Below, piece after piece: positions 8,192 to 16,755 of a stretch of 57,574 bases of DNA; the stretch's first letter is position 1; each line of letters opens with the position of its first letter. Source of the stretch: Prevotella sp. (lineage in GTDB: Bacteria > Bacteroidota > Bacteroidia > Bacteroidales > Bacteroidaceae); assembly GCA_017474515.1 (NCBI GenBank), contig JAFVHN010000036.1, forward strand, positions 65,819 to 123,392, written 5' to 3'. The position numbers were made by a program, and so were the translations under genes. The notes under the pieces were generated by a model. That model was given only the letters and a program-made list of their open reading frames with translations, did no database searches and was not told the origin of the DNA.

Positions 8192-9403
8192 CTACTGGCT
8201 TGAGTTGGCCGTATTTTTCGGATAGGCCTCCAATGCCTTTCTGAGCACATGGAGGGCTTTCACAAGGTCGTCTTTCTTAAGCACATAGGCTATGCGCACC
8301 TCATTGCGGCCCGCACCGGGCGTAGTGTAGAAACCGCTGGCCGGAGCCATCATGACGGTCTGGCCTTCATAGGAAAATTCCTCCAGGCACCAGCGGCAGA
8401 ACTCCTCGCTATCGTCAACGGGCAGCTTGGCCACGGTGTAGAAGGCGCCCATGGGTATGGGCGAATATACGCCGGGAATGCGGTTGAGGCCGTCGATGAG
8501 GCACTTGCGGCGCTCCACATATTCGTCATAGACATCGCGCATGTAGGCCTCGGGGGTGTCGAGGGAAGCCTCGGCAACAATCTGCCCGATGAGGGGCGGC
8601 GAGAGGCGTGCCTGACAAAATTTCATGACGGCCTGGCGTATCTCCTTGTTCTTGGTGATGAGGGCGCCGATGCGGATGCCACACTCGCTATAGCGCTTCG
8701 AAACGGAGTCGATGAGCACCACGTTCTGCTCGATGCCCTCCAGGTGGCAGGCACTGATATAGGGCGACCCTGTGTAGATATATTCGCGATAGACCTCGTC
8801 GGAGAAAAGATAGAGGTCGTATTTCTTCACCATGTCGCGAATTTGGTTCATTTCGCGACGCGTGTAAAGATAGCCGGTGGGATTGTTGGGATTGCAAATC
8901 AGGATGGCACGGGTGCGCTCGTTGATGAGTTCCTCGAATTTCTCGACCTTGGGAAGCGTGAAGCCTTCCTCAATGGTGGTGGCAATGGTGCGGATTTTGG
9001 CACCTGCCGAAATGGCGAAGGCCATGTAGTTGGCGTAGGCCGGTTCGGGAACAATAATCTCGTCGCCAGGGTTCAGGCACGACATAAAAGCGAAGAGCAC
9101 CGCCTCGCTTCCTCCACAAGTAATGATGATGTCGTCGGGGGTGACGCGGATGTCGTATTTAGCGTAGTAATCAACGAGTTTCTCGCGATAGCTCAAGTAT
9201 CCCTGCGAGGGTGAGTATTCCAGGATTTCGCGGTCGATATGCTTGATGGCATCGAGGGCCACGGCGGGTGTCGGAAGGTCGGGCTGGCCGATATTGAGGT
9301 GATAGACTTTGATGCCGCGCTTCTTGGCAGCCGCTGCCAGGGGAGCCAGTTTCCTGATGGGCGACTCCGGCATTTCTAAACCGCGTACGGATATTTGTGG
9401 CAT
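8192..9403 (-). CDS. PLP-dependent aminotransferase, class I/II (AspC-like)
   Basis: 403 residues, a full-length fold-type I aminotransferase. Seen are substrate-loop NIGQPDLPTP, the NPNNPTGYLY motif with the PLP-contacting Asn, SDEVYREYIY, the PLP Schiff-base lysine in DSVSKRYSECGIRIG, and the C-terminal arginine region NEVRIAYVL. Family members move amino groups between aspartate, alanine, aromatic or other amino acids and 2-oxoglutarate; the exact substrate cannot be fixed. ATG follows an AAGAAAGGAAA sequence, and a TAnnTTTG box lies 32 bp upstream. Likely a housekeeping cytoplasmic enzyme, possibly cotranscribed with the FtsX-like permease. Confidence 0.9.
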   Translation of the reverse strand: MPQISVRGLEMPESPIRKLAPLAAAAKKRGIKVYHLNIGQPDLPTPAVALDAIKHIDREILEYSPSQGYLSYREKLVDYYAKYDIRVTPDDIIITCGGSEAVLFAFMSCLNPGDEIIVPEPAYANYMAFAISAGAKIRTIATTIEEGFTLPKVEKFEELINERTRAILICNPNNPTGYLYTRREMNQIRDMVKKYDLYLFSDEVYREYIYTGSPYISACHLEGIEQNVVLIDSVSKRYSECGIRIGALITKNKEIRQAVMKFCQARLSPPLIGQIVAEASLDTPEAYMRDVYDEYVERRKCLIDGLNRIPGVYSPIPMGAFYTVAKLPVDDSEEFCRWCLEEFSYEGQTVMMAPASGFYTTPGAGRNEVRIAYVLKKDDLVKALHVLRKALEAYPKNTANSSQ

Positions 9404-9435
9404 TTTCCTTTCTTATGTATTATTATAAAACCGAT

Positions 9436-9443
9436 GCAAAAGT
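9436..9443 (-). promoter_or_regulatory. Promoter -7 box TACTTTTG for the aminotransferase
   Basis: TACTTTTG on the minus strand matches TAnnTTTG; it lies 32 bp before the ATG. Confidence 0.6.
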
Positions 9444-9520
9444 AAGCATTTTATCCGAATAAATGAAAATTCTTTCATTATTAATTACTTAATGGTCAGT
9501 AAAACCACACTATGCGGGGG

Positions 9521-11878
9521 CTAATTGTCGAAATTCCACGACAGGCCGAGCCTCAAAATGCGGCCGTTGACGGGATAGTGGGGCACCAGGAAGCGGTTGC
9601 CCCCCTCGCCGGCATTCACATGACTCATCATGACGAAGAAGCGGGTGCGCTTGAGAAGCATGTTGGCATAGACATTCACGATGGGGTAATTGCCTATTTT
9701 GACATTGCCATCGCCATTCCCCTGATTGCAGAACTGGCCTATATACGGGCAATAGTCGGGTGCCTCATACTTGGTGAAGAACCTGACATCACCGCCGAGG
9801 TGTACCTGCAACACCTTGGCAATCTTGAAATTAAGATACAAATTGGAGTAAATGTTCAAGTCGGGCAAGGGAAGGGCCTCCTGTTTTCCCGACTTCTGAT
9901 AAGTGACTTGACTTTCCCAGTTCAACGGCCCCAGGGTGAAATCTTGCGAAAGTTGAAGGGTGAGGAGGTTCACCGTTTTGTCACTTTGTACCACGCCGAC
10001 CGTATTACCGCTACGCCCTTCGGTATCGGTAATGGTGTATTGGTTGGTGAAATAAGTGAAATTGGTGAGATTGTCCACGGCCACGCGCAACTTGGTGCGT
10101 GTCTTTTCATAATAGAAAATGCCCTCCAGGCGCGTGCGCTCCTCGTCTTTCAACTTGTCGTTGTCCCACCAAAGGTGCTTTGACGAGAAATGCCTTTGGT
10201 AGAACGTCGGATGGAGTTTGTAGAAATATCCCCGCGCAGCCAGCCTCACGGTGTCGCCGAGGAACTTGAAATTAAGGTCGGCGGCAACATCGAGCTTTAG
10301 TTGTCCGGCATCTTCGCCCGCCAGCCATGTCTCAAAGGTAGCGTTATAGTGGAGGAGCGAGCCCTGTGTCTTGGCCAGTTGTCCGCCCACGCTCAACGAG
10401 TGTTCCTTGAAATCCTTGAACCCCGTCCTCACGGTGTCGGGCATTTCAAAATAGCGAAGGTCGTGGGTTACAAAACCTTTCAACCCGGCCTTTGCCCATT
10501 TGTTGAACCCTTCGAGCAACGAAACGGCCAATGTGTTGCGAAGCTCGTAATGTCGCATCTTGTCATAGACGCTATCGCCCTGCAGGCGTTCTATTACGGG
10601 GAAGGTGTTGAGATAATAGTCCGCCGGCGTGTTATAGGCTTGATAAATGCGGCGATAGTTGTCAAATTTCAACGTATGAATAAAACTGGTCACCGGCACA
10701 TACTCGTTCTTCATCCACGAGGTGTCGGCGGCTTCTTCCTGAGTCTGGGCCACCAGGCTATCGGCCATTTCCTTACTGGTGACGGCAATGCGTTCTTGCT
10801 TGATGCTGTCGCCGGCGGCCGCCGGCTCATCGCCCGCAATCACGGCATCGTCGGGTCTTCCGGCATAAGTGGGCGTTTTGTCTTTTTCATATTGGCTCTC
10901 GTCGAAGTCGCGCCCCTCTTTTTGAGCCTGTCGTGCCGCATCGGCTTTCTTTTTGCGCTCCTCGGCCTCTTTTTGCGAGGCCAGCGCAAACTTCTTGGCC
11001 TTTATCTCTTCCTCGGTCATGGGCACCTTGCGGTTGAAGCCCACCATATAGCGATGGGTGAGGAAAACGTGCTGGTTGTCGTTGCGGTTCCAGTTGCTCT
11101 CAAGCACCGTGGGGATTTCGTCTGAGCGGAAATCGTCTTCAAAGCTCTCGGGATGCGAGACATAGTTGTCGTTGGTCACACCGCCGTTCTCGGTGAGTTT
11201 CTGGTGATTGGTTGACAAAAGCAGGTGGGCCTGGTAGCGGTCGCCGAGATAGGAGCCATACATGGTGTAGTTGAAATGTGCCGAGCCCTGGTGCTGGAAA
11301 TAGCCGCGACCATAGAGATAGTCGAATTTGAAGCCCGCCCCCAGTTTCTTTCCGGCATTCACGGCAAAGAGCGCCTTGAGGTGGTCCTCACCGTTCACCT
11401 TGTCGCCGCACTCGTTATAGCTGAGATTGGTGATGGGCGAAAGGGTGTTGGTGAAATGAAATTGCTCTACAGGGGTGATGAAGTAGTCGTAAGGCTGGGT
11501 GAACATGAACTGTGCGGGCAACTGGCGGTCGGCAAAGATGCGGTTCTCGCGCGGTGCTCCCAAGTTGCCCAAAGTGTTGTATTCACCCCGGAGTCCCGAC
11601 GTGAAGAGGGTGTTCATAAACATGTGTTGCGTGGTGTCCACCTCGGCCTCTATTCGGTCGCCGAACCGTTCATCGACGGTCCAGACGCGCATTCCCTTGG
11701 GGATGTCCTTCGAGGAAGAGCTGGTAGAGTCGCGCAACCCGCCGTCGCCAAGATGGTTGACCGTGCCGTCCGGATTGACGGTACTCAACCCCCTTTGTGC
11801 CCAACATGCAGGAATGGCGCAAAAAAAGAGCAGCAGGCCCAGGAGCCTGACAATTACTTGGTGAGCCGTAAGACGCAT
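9521..11878 (-). CDS. Large putative porin (Porin_10-like)
   Basis: A 785-residue outer-membrane protein: signal peptide (about 1-27, ending CWAQ), an N-terminal region with MRVWTVDERFGDRIEAEVDT, then barrel strands through the rest, ending in the aromatic strand LRLGLSWNFDN. A strongly charged insert at about residues 285-335 (EEERKKK and similar, Lys/Glu/Ala-rich) probably forms a periplasmic or surface coiled helix. The layout matches the Bacteroidetes putative-porin family (PF14121). Its start overlaps the end of the small membrane protein by 25 bp, suggesting translational coupling in a three-gene operon with the DUF4468 protein. Substrate unknown. Confidence 0.8.
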   Translation of the reverse strand: MRLTAHQVIVRLLGLLLFFCAIPACWAQRGLSTVNPDGTVNHLGDGGLRDSTSSSSKDIPKGMRVWTVDERFGDRIEAEVDTTQHMFMNTLFTSGLRGEYNTLGNLGAPRENRIFADRQLPAQFMFTQPYDYFITPVEQFHFTNTLSPITNLSYNECGDKVNGEDHLKALFAVNAGKKLGAGFKFDYLYGRGYFQHQGSAHFNYTMYGSYLGDRYQAHLLLSTNHQKLTENGGVTNDNYVSHPESFEDDFRSDEIPTVLESNWNRNDNQHVFLTHRYMVGFNRKVPMTEEEIKAKKFALASQKEAEERKKKADAARQAQKEGRDFDESQYEKDKTPTYAGRPDDAVIAGDEPAAAGDSIKQERIAVTSKEMADSLVAQTQEEAADTSWMKNEYVPVTSFIHTLKFDNYRRIYQAYNTPADYYLNTFPVIERLQGDSVYDKMRHYELRNTLAVSLLEGFNKWAKAGLKGFVTHDLRYFEMPDTVRTGFKDFKEHSLSVGGQLAKTQGSLLHYNATFETWLAGEDAGQLKLDVAADLNFKFLGDTVRLAARGYFYKLHPTFYQRHFSSKHLWWDNDKLKDEERTRLEGIFYYEKTRTKLRVAVDNLTNFTYFTNQYTITDTEGRSGNTVGVVQSDKTVNLLTLQLSQDFTLGPLNWESQVTYQKSGKQEALPLPDLNIYSNLYLNFKIAKVLQVHLGGDVRFFTKYEAPDYCPYIGQFCNQGNGDGNVKIGNYPIVNVYANMLLKRTRFFVMMSHVNAGEGGNRFLVPHYPVNGRILRLGLSWNFDN

Positions 11879-12087
11879 TCCACTATCTTGAAGACCATGG
11901 CACCAAGGATGATGTAGGTGCCCGTTGTCTGGTTCGACGTAAAATAAATGGCCACGCCGGCCACCGCCCCAAGCATGAAAAGAATGTTAAGAACCTGGCG
12001 CAGCATCTTGAACCGGTCTTCCGGCTCTTCCTCCTGTCTGCGGCGATGTCGCAATGCGCCACCGTATTCAAAATCCGAATTGTCCAA
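11854..12087 (-). CDS. Small two-helix inner-membrane protein
   Basis: A 77-residue protein with a charged N-terminus (RHRRRQEEEPEDRF), then two hydrophobic segments, about residues 31-50 (VLNILFMLGAVAGVAIYF) and 57-72 (YIILGAMVFKIVECVL). I recognise no named family beyond a small membrane protein conserved next to Porin_10-like genes. It lies 13 bp downstream of the DUF4468 gene and overlaps the porin gene by 25 bp. The arrangement suggests a role linked to porin expression or assembly, but nothing in the sequence proves it. Confidence 0.75.
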   Translation of the reverse strand: MDNSDFEYGGALRHRRRQEEEPEDRFKMLRQVLNILFMLGAVAGVAIYFTSNQTTGTYIILGAMVFKIVECVLRLTK

Positions 12088-12100
12088 AATGCTTATCTGT

Positions 12101-12754
12101 TTAATTTACAATATAATGGTCCAAATCATTAAAGATTTCATCCTTCCTGTCAATGGTCTTCCTGCGGAACTTTCCCGAATTGCGGTAGAGCTTTGTTTTC
12201 TTCTTGTTGAGCGAATACTCATCCGTAATCCATTCCTCGGCCAGGAAGAGTTGTCCTCCGCCGCGCTGTTCCTCATACTTGTAGGTGATGCGGCTCAATT
12301 CTACGTCAAGGGTGCCGTCGCCACAAGTGACCACAATGTTACAATTGAACTTCGTGCGGTCGAGGGAAAGCAGGGTGTTGGTGAACACCATCCACTCCTT
12401 CAGGTTGACCACGAATACGTGCCCGCTGCGGTTCACCAGTGCCACGCTGCTGCCGGGCAACTGGTTCTCGCTTTTGGTCAGGGCGGTGAAAAAGGCCATG
12501 GCCTTGTCGTATATCTGCTGCGCGTTCATGCCCGGCACGTCGAGGTGGTGGCTCCACCCCACCCTGCCGTCAATCACGGGCACCGCGCCTTCCAGGTATT
12601 TCGCATCAACCGCGTCCTTGGAGGTGCTTTCCGCTTTTGCCGGTGACTGCTGAGGGCCGGCGTCGGGCAGTTCCCATTCCGACTGGGCATTGGCCGCCAT
12701 GCTGAATGTCAATGCCAATGCCATAAAAACAGACTTCATAACCACTTTTTTCAT
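12101..12754 (-). CDS. Exported DUF4468-type protein
   Basis: 218 residues from the chosen start, ATG at 12754 (MKKVVMKSVFMALALTFSMA, a good signal peptide ending NAQ). The frame stays open upstream to 12880, but that part is not signal-like and crosses the promoter, so it is rejected. After a low-complexity linker comes an alpha/beta domain (SHHLDVPGMNAQQIYDKAMAFF..., VNLKEWMVFTNTLLSLDRTKF..., YRITYKYEEQRGG-like strands) resembling DUF4468, a domain with a TBP-like fold common in secreted Bacteroidetes proteins and of unknown function. It is first in an operon with the small membrane protein and the porin. Confidence 0.7.
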   Translation of the reverse strand: MKKVVMKSVFMALALTFSMAANAQSEWELPDAGPQQSPAKAESTSKDAVDAKYLEGAVPVIDGRVGWSHHLDVPGMNAQQIYDKAMAFFTALTKSENQLPGSSVALVNRSGHVFVVNLKEWMVFTNTLLSLDRTKFNCNIVVTCGDGTLDVELSRITYKYEEQRGGGQLFLAEEWITDEYSLNKKKTKLYRNSGKFRRKTIDRKDEIFNDLDHYIVN

Positions 12755-12762
12755 AATTGGCG

Positions 12763-12770
12763 CAAAATTA
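12763..12770 (-). promoter_or_regulatory. Promoter -7 box TAATTTTG very close to a start codon
   Basis: TAATTTTG lies only 8 bp before the ATG at 12754. With the usual spacing from this box to the transcript start, the mRNA would be leaderless or nearly so. The promoter serves the DUF4468-porin operon. Confidence 0.55.
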
Positions 12771-12862
12771 CGAAAAAAACGCCGAACCGCCATCATTTCT
12801 TCAACATTTAACAAAAGTTGACGGGGAGGAAGCCACTCCTCATGGTCGGCAGAAGCAAAACA

Positions 12863-12897
12863 GAAGGCCATGAACCCCAAAACGGTTCATGGCCTTC
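12863..12897. terminator. Strong terminator hairpin downstream of gdhA
   Basis: GAAGGCCATGAACC (12863-12876) pairs perfectly with GGTTCATGGCCTTC (12884-12897), 14 bp around a 7-nt loop. It is followed by TTTTCTT on the plus strand and by TGTTTTGCTT on the minus strand. It separates gdhA from the DUF4468 operon. Confidence 0.8.
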
Positions 12898-12977
12898 TTT
12901 TCTTAAATAGAGATTTGAGTTATGAATTATGAGTTGTGAGTTAACTCAAATCTTAGAACTCAAAATCAAAACGAGTT

Positions 12978-14312
12978 TTAATAGATGCCCTGTGCCATCA
13001 TAGCCTTTGCGACCTTGAGGAAGCCTGCAACGTTGGCACCCTTCACATAGTTGATGTAGCCGTCGGCCTCGGTGCCGTATTTCACGCAGTTGGCGTGAAT
13101 GTTGTTCATGATGTCGTGGAGTTTGTTGTCCACCTCTTCGCGGCTCCAACCCAGGCGCTCGGAGTTCTGCGTCATTTCCAGTCCCGACACGGCCACGCCG
13201 CCGGCATTGGCAGCCTTACCCGGCGAGTAGAGAATCTTGGCATCCTGGAACACCTTGATGGCAGCAGGTGTGGTGGGCATGTTGGCACCTTCGCTCACGG
13301 CGATTACTCCGTTGGCCACCAATGCCTTAGCGGCCTCTTCGTTAATCTCGTTCTGAGTGGCAGAAGGCAATGCGATGTCGGCCTTTTCGTTCCAGGGCTT
13401 GGCACCTTCCACATATTTCACGCCGTATTCTTCAGCATATTCTTTGATGCGTCCGCGGTCGATGTTCTTCAGCTCCTTGATAAATTCGAGCTTCTCCTTG
13501 TCGATGCCGTCGGGGTCGTAGATGTAGCCGTCGGAGTCGGAGCAGGTGAGCACCTTTGCGCCCAGTTCAATGCACTTCTCCATGGTGTATTGTGCCACGT
13601 TTCCGGCACCGCTGACGAGCACCGTCTTGCCCTCGAGGCTCAGCCCGCGCGTCTTCAGCATGTTCTGAAGGAAGTAAACATTTCCGTAGCCAGTGGCCTC
13701 GGGACGGATGAGGGAGCCTCCAAATTCCAGGCCCTTGCCGGTGAGCACGCCGCTCCACTCGTGGGTGAGTTTCTTGTACTGTCCGAACATGTAGGCCACT
13801 TCGCGTCCGCCCACGCCGATATCGCCGGCAGGCACGTCAACGTCGGGACCGATGTGACGGTAGAGTTCGTTCATGAAGGCCTGGCAGAAGCGCATCACCT
13901 CGGCGTCGCTCTTGCCGCGCGGCGAGAAGTCGGAGCCGCCCTTGGCACCGCCCATGGGAAGCGTGGTCAGCGAGTTCTTGAAGGTCTGCTCGAAGGCCAG
14001 GAACTTCAGGATGCCCAGGTTCACCGACTGGTGGAAGCGAATGCCGCCCTTGTACGGGCCAATCACGTTGTTGTGCTGGATGCGGTAGCCCATGTTGGTC
14101 TGCACGTTGCCTTTGTCGTCAACCCACGTCACGCGGAACGAAATGATGCGATCGGGTATGCAAAGGCGCTCAATGAGGTTCCACTTGTCGAATTCGGGAT
14201 GCTTGTTGTACTCCTCTTCGATGGTTCCTAACACCTGACTGACGGCCTGAATGTACTCGGGCTCGTTGGGAAATCTCTGGCTGAGATTTTCTACTACTTT
14301 TGATGCAATCAT
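12978..14312 (-). CDS. gdhA: Glutamate dehydrogenase, NADP-type
   Basis: 444 residues, the normal length of the hexameric bacterial enzyme that interconverts glutamate with 2-oxoglutarate and ammonium. Seen are the substrate-site GPYKGGIRFHQSV, the catalytic-lysine motif PMGGAKGGSDF, DVDVPAGDIGVGGREVAYM, and the Rossmann nucleotide-binding part starting LVSGAGNVAQY. A conserved Ser in SEGANMPTTPAA follows. This is the main ammonium-assimilating enzyme in many Bacteroidales. The ATG is preceded by AAGGAG, a rare clear Shine-Dalgarno in this window, and by a TAATTTTG promoter. It is monocistronic, bounded by a terminator. Confidence 0.97.
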   Translation of the reverse strand: MIASKVVENLSQRFPNEPEYIQAVSQVLGTIEEEYNKHPEFDKWNLIERLCIPDRIISFRVTWVDDKGNVQTNMGYRIQHNNVIGPYKGGIRFHQSVNLGILKFLAFEQTFKNSLTTLPMGGAKGGSDFSPRGKSDAEVMRFCQAFMNELYRHIGPDVDVPAGDIGVGGREVAYMFGQYKKLTHEWSGVLTGKGLEFGGSLIRPEATGYGNVYFLQNMLKTRGLSLEGKTVLVSGAGNVAQYTMEKCIELGAKVLTCSDSDGYIYDPDGIDKEKLEFIKELKNIDRGRIKEYAEEYGVKYVEGAKPWNEKADIALPSATQNEINEEAAKALVANGVIAVSEGANMPTTPAAIKVFQDAKILYSPGKAANAGGVAVSGLEMTQNSERLGWSREEVDNKLHDIMNNIHANCVKYGTEADGYINYVKGANVAGFLKVAKAMMAQGIY

Positions 14313-14589
14313 AATAAAAACTCCTTAAATGATGTTTGTTCTTTTTACCTTAAAATAATTTTCGGTTGCAAAATTATACTTTTTTCGCCAATCAACAAAC
14401 ATTTTGTCAGAAAAAATTAAAGAAAACAAGAAAAAAGTCACTTTTTTGATTAAAATCATGTCTTTAGGGCACAAATCGGAGGCTTTTTGCGACTTTTATT
14501 CCATTTAATTTCAAAAAACGGGGCATGGACCTCCGAACTCGATAAAAAAAGTCAGATGAACTGACGCGGTGACTTATAAACAAAAAAAA
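14313..14589. other. AT-rich leader and spacer upstream of gdhA
   Basis: Apart from the gdhA promoter, this gene-free stretch holds long A/T runs (for example AAAAAATTAAAGAAAACAAG) and no open frame or structured RNA that I can recognise. Confidence 0.5.
14369..14376 (-). promoter_or_regulatory. Promoter -7 box TAATTTTG for gdhA
   Basis: The minus strand reads TATAATTTTGC, a TAnnTTTG match 56 bp before the gdhA ATG, leaving a leader of about 50 nt that carries the AAGGAG site. Confidence 0.65.
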
Positions 14590-14653
14590 GAAGTTAAAGA
14601 AACGTCCGCTGCCCCGTGTTTCCGATGGGGCAAGGGGTCGTTCCTTTAACTTC
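14590..14653. terminator. Bidirectional terminator between gdhA and the esterase gene
   Basis: GAAGTTAAAGAAACG (from 14590) pairs with CGTTCCTTTAACTTC (to 14653), enclosing an inner GCCCC/GGGGC stem. CTTTTTTT follows on the plus strand and a T-run on the minus strand. It lies 43 bp past the esterase stop codon. Confidence 0.8.
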
Positions 14654-14696
14654 CTTTTTTTCCGACGCTCAACAAGTCGCCGTCACCTGCCGTTTC

Positions 14697-16199
14697 TTAG
14701 TTGTTCCTACGGGGGAAGCCTCCGAAGCCGAAACCGCCCTGGCGGGTGGATTTCTCGGGGTCGCCGAACACAGATGCCTCAGCATCCTTGTCGTTGAGCT
14801 TGAACACCATGAACTTGGGGTTCTTCTCGGTGCAGGGAGCCCATGCCCCGCCCTTCGGCCCGTTGGGGTCGCTATACTTGGCGAAGTTTGTCCAGGCGGT
14901 GAGCATCTTTTCCGAAAGGTCCCAGTCGCCCTTTGTCCAGGGACGCCAGCAATGTTTGAGCGACTTGAACACGAACCACAGGTCGCTGGAATGGAAAGCG
15001 CCCTTGAGGCGGGCCGTCACCTCGGGATGCGAGCCGTCGTCGGGCAGCGGGCGTGCGAACTGGTAGGCCCAAGCCTTTCCGCCCTTGCTCTCGCGAACCT
15101 TGCAGAACTCGGCAATGCCGGCACTCATGTCGCCCATGTCGTCGAGGGTGAAACCAATCATATAGGGCACGTCGGCCAGTGTGCCTTCGCGGGTGGCATC
15201 GTCGAAACTCTTCAAGCTGACATAACCGTCAACGAGCGGCATGTACATCACCCAGGCGCGGTCGCCGGAGGCCTGGCCGTAAAGGGTGCTGAGGGCAAAA
15301 ACGGTCTCGGTGGATGCCGAGCGCATCTTCTGAAGGTCGGTGAGCCCTGCCCAGTCGAAGATTTTCTTGGCCGTGGCACCGGCATCGGCCGGCGAACCGC
15401 CGCTGCGCCGTCCGCCCATCATGCCGCCGCCGTTGGGATTGGGGATGCTGAGGCCCTGGGCACTCATGATGACGGCCTTGTGGAACAAACCGCGGGCCAA
15501 GGGCGACTCGCAAAGGGTGCGCACGCTGCCGCCGCCGGCACTCTGGCCGAAGATGGTGACGTTGTTGGGGTCGCCGCCAAACTGGGCAATGTTTTTCTTA
15601 ATCCATTTCAAGGCTTCTATCTGGTCGAGAATGCCGTAGTTGCCCGACACATGGTGCGGGCTTTCCTCGGTAAGTAACGGATGAGTAAGGAAGCCGAAGA
15701 CGCCGAGACGGTAGTTGATGCTGACGAGCACCACGTCCTTTGCGCCCCACTCCTGCCCGTCGAATTCGGGCTCCGAGCCCCAGCCTTCACGATAGCCGCC
15801 ACCATGAATCCAAAGGGCAACGGGGAGTTTCTTCGCCGTCTTGCCGGGAGCTTTTGTCCACACATTCAGATAGAGGCAGTCCTCGCTATAGGGAGCCTCC
15901 TTGCCATAACCCCATTCGGTGAAATAGCCGCCGGGATATTGTATGGCCTGGTAGCTGGGATGGCCGAAGGTGTCGCAAATCTTCACACCCTTCCAGGGCA
16001 CCACGGGCTGGGGTTCCTTCCAACGGTTCTCGCGGATGGGGGGCGCGGCGTATGGGATGCCTCGATAGACATAGACGTCGGGATGGTCGTCGGCCAAAAC
16101 GCCTTGCACCTGTCCTCCTTCAATCGTTAACACGGGGTTTTCTGCCGCATGGGCAGACATTGCCGCCAAGAGCAGCAAGGGTAACAATAGCTTTTTCAT
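14697..16199 (-). CDS. Secreted type-B carboxylesterase
   Basis: 500 residues with a signal peptide (MKKLLLPLLLLAAMSAHAAE). It is an alpha/beta hydrolase of the carboxylesterase-B family: YRGIPYAAPP, the SEDCLYLNVW signature at about 105-114, the oxyanion-hole IHGGGY (131-136), the nucleophile elbow GQSAGGG with Ser220, and a His in GAFHSSDLW as the likely catalytic histidine. A Gly/Met/Arg-rich insert (NPNGGGMMGGRRSGGS) follows the nucleophile, and the C-terminus is Gly/Phe-rich. The natural ester is unknown; acyl-decorated plant polysaccharides are a reasonable guess in a gut Bacteroidales. It stands alone, followed by a strong terminator. Confidence 0.9.
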   Translation of the reverse strand: MKKLLLPLLLLAAMSAHAAENPVLTIEGGQVQGVLADDHPDVYVYRGIPYAAPPIRENRWKEPQPVVPWKGVKICDTFGHPSYQAIQYPGGYFTEWGYGKEAPYSEDCLYLNVWTKAPGKTAKKLPVALWIHGGGYREGWGSEPEFDGQEWGAKDVVLVSINYRLGVFGFLTHPLLTEESPHHVSGNYGILDQIEALKWIKKNIAQFGGDPNNVTIFGQSAGGGSVRTLCESPLARGLFHKAVIMSAQGLSIPNPNGGGMMGGRRSGGSPADAGATAKKIFDWAGLTDLQKMRSASTETVFALSTLYGQASGDRAWVMYMPLVDGYVSLKSFDDATREGTLADVPYMIGFTLDDMGDMSAGIAEFCKVRESKGGKAWAYQFARPLPDDGSHPEVTARLKGAFHSSDLWFVFKSLKHCWRPWTKGDWDLSEKMLTAWTNFAKYSDPNGPKGGAWAPCTEKNPKFMVFKLNDKDAEASVFGDPEKSTRQGGFGFGGFPRRNN

Positions 16200-16310
16200 A
16201 ATAAGTAGAGATTAAACTGATGTGATGTAGTTCTGGTAATATTTCTATTAGACTGACAAAAGCGCGATTGGTTTAAAAATGGAAAAACTTGCCAGTCGGC
16301 AGCGCAATCG

Positions 16311-16542
16311 TTTTGTCAAGATTTTTCAATGGTTTTTTGTACCAAAAAATAGTTTGACCGCAAATTTCGCGAAGAAATCTTCAAGATTTCGCCTCTCAAT
16401 CTTCAAGATTTCTCCCCGAAATTTGCGGCCAAACTCCGAGACATTCTCAAACCGCTGAATTTCAGCGATTTACACAACCGTCGAAAAAACCGCCCATTTT
16501 GTCAAATATTTTTACCAATTTTCACCTACCATGTTATCCACT
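16311..16542 (+). repeat. Dispersed palindromic intergenic element, copy 1
   Basis: It begins TTTTGTCAAGATTTTTCAA, then an inverted repeat with arms GTTTGACCGCAAATTTCG (16352-16369) and CGAAATTTGCGGCCAAAC (16417-16434). Between the arms lie AAATCTTCAAGATTT-type palindromes. Then come AACCGCTGAATTTCAGCGATTTAC and TTTTGTCAAATATTTTTACC. It ends near TTATCCAC, which resembles a DnaA box. Copies 2-5 share this layout. Together with the GACGCTTGGAAGCGTC repeat it fills the 556-bp gap between the esterase and Gpx-nitroreductase genes. Confidence 0.85.
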
Positions 16543-16570
16543 TCAAATGTCAGGAAAACTGGAGTTACAT

Positions 16571-16703
16571 AGGAGCCGAAAATAGGAGACGACGCTTCCA
16601 AGCGTCGGAGTAACTTTTTTGTCCCGGAAACATATAGTTGTTATTTATATAGTCCGACGCTTGGAAGCGTCGGCTCCTAATGCGTCAGCTCCTAAGCGTC
16701 GGA
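16571..16703. repeat. CCGACGCTTGGAAGCGTCGG palindrome cluster
   Basis: GACGCTTCCAAGCGTCGGA (16591-16609), TCCGACGCTTGGAAGCGTCGG (from 16653) and a partial CTCCTAAGCGTCGGA (to 16703) are copies of one self-complementary unit flanked by AGGAGCC/GGCTCCT. Another copy lies at 43098-43123. The hairpins could also weakly terminate the Gpx-nitroreductase transcript. No U-run follows. Confidence 0.65.
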
Positions 16704-16755
16704 CTATTTTGATTAAGGAAGGATTTTTACTATTGCCCCCTTGAACGTTCAAACC

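Noticed and set aside
12755-12880. N-terminal extension of the DUF4468 protein to 12880
   Set aside because: The extra residues are not signal-like and the segment overlaps the promoter box and the gdhA terminator hairpin.
16534-16542. DnaA box (TTATCCACT) as an origin signal
   Set aside because: A single site per element copy, no cluster, and no dnaA/dnaN or AT-rich unwinding region.
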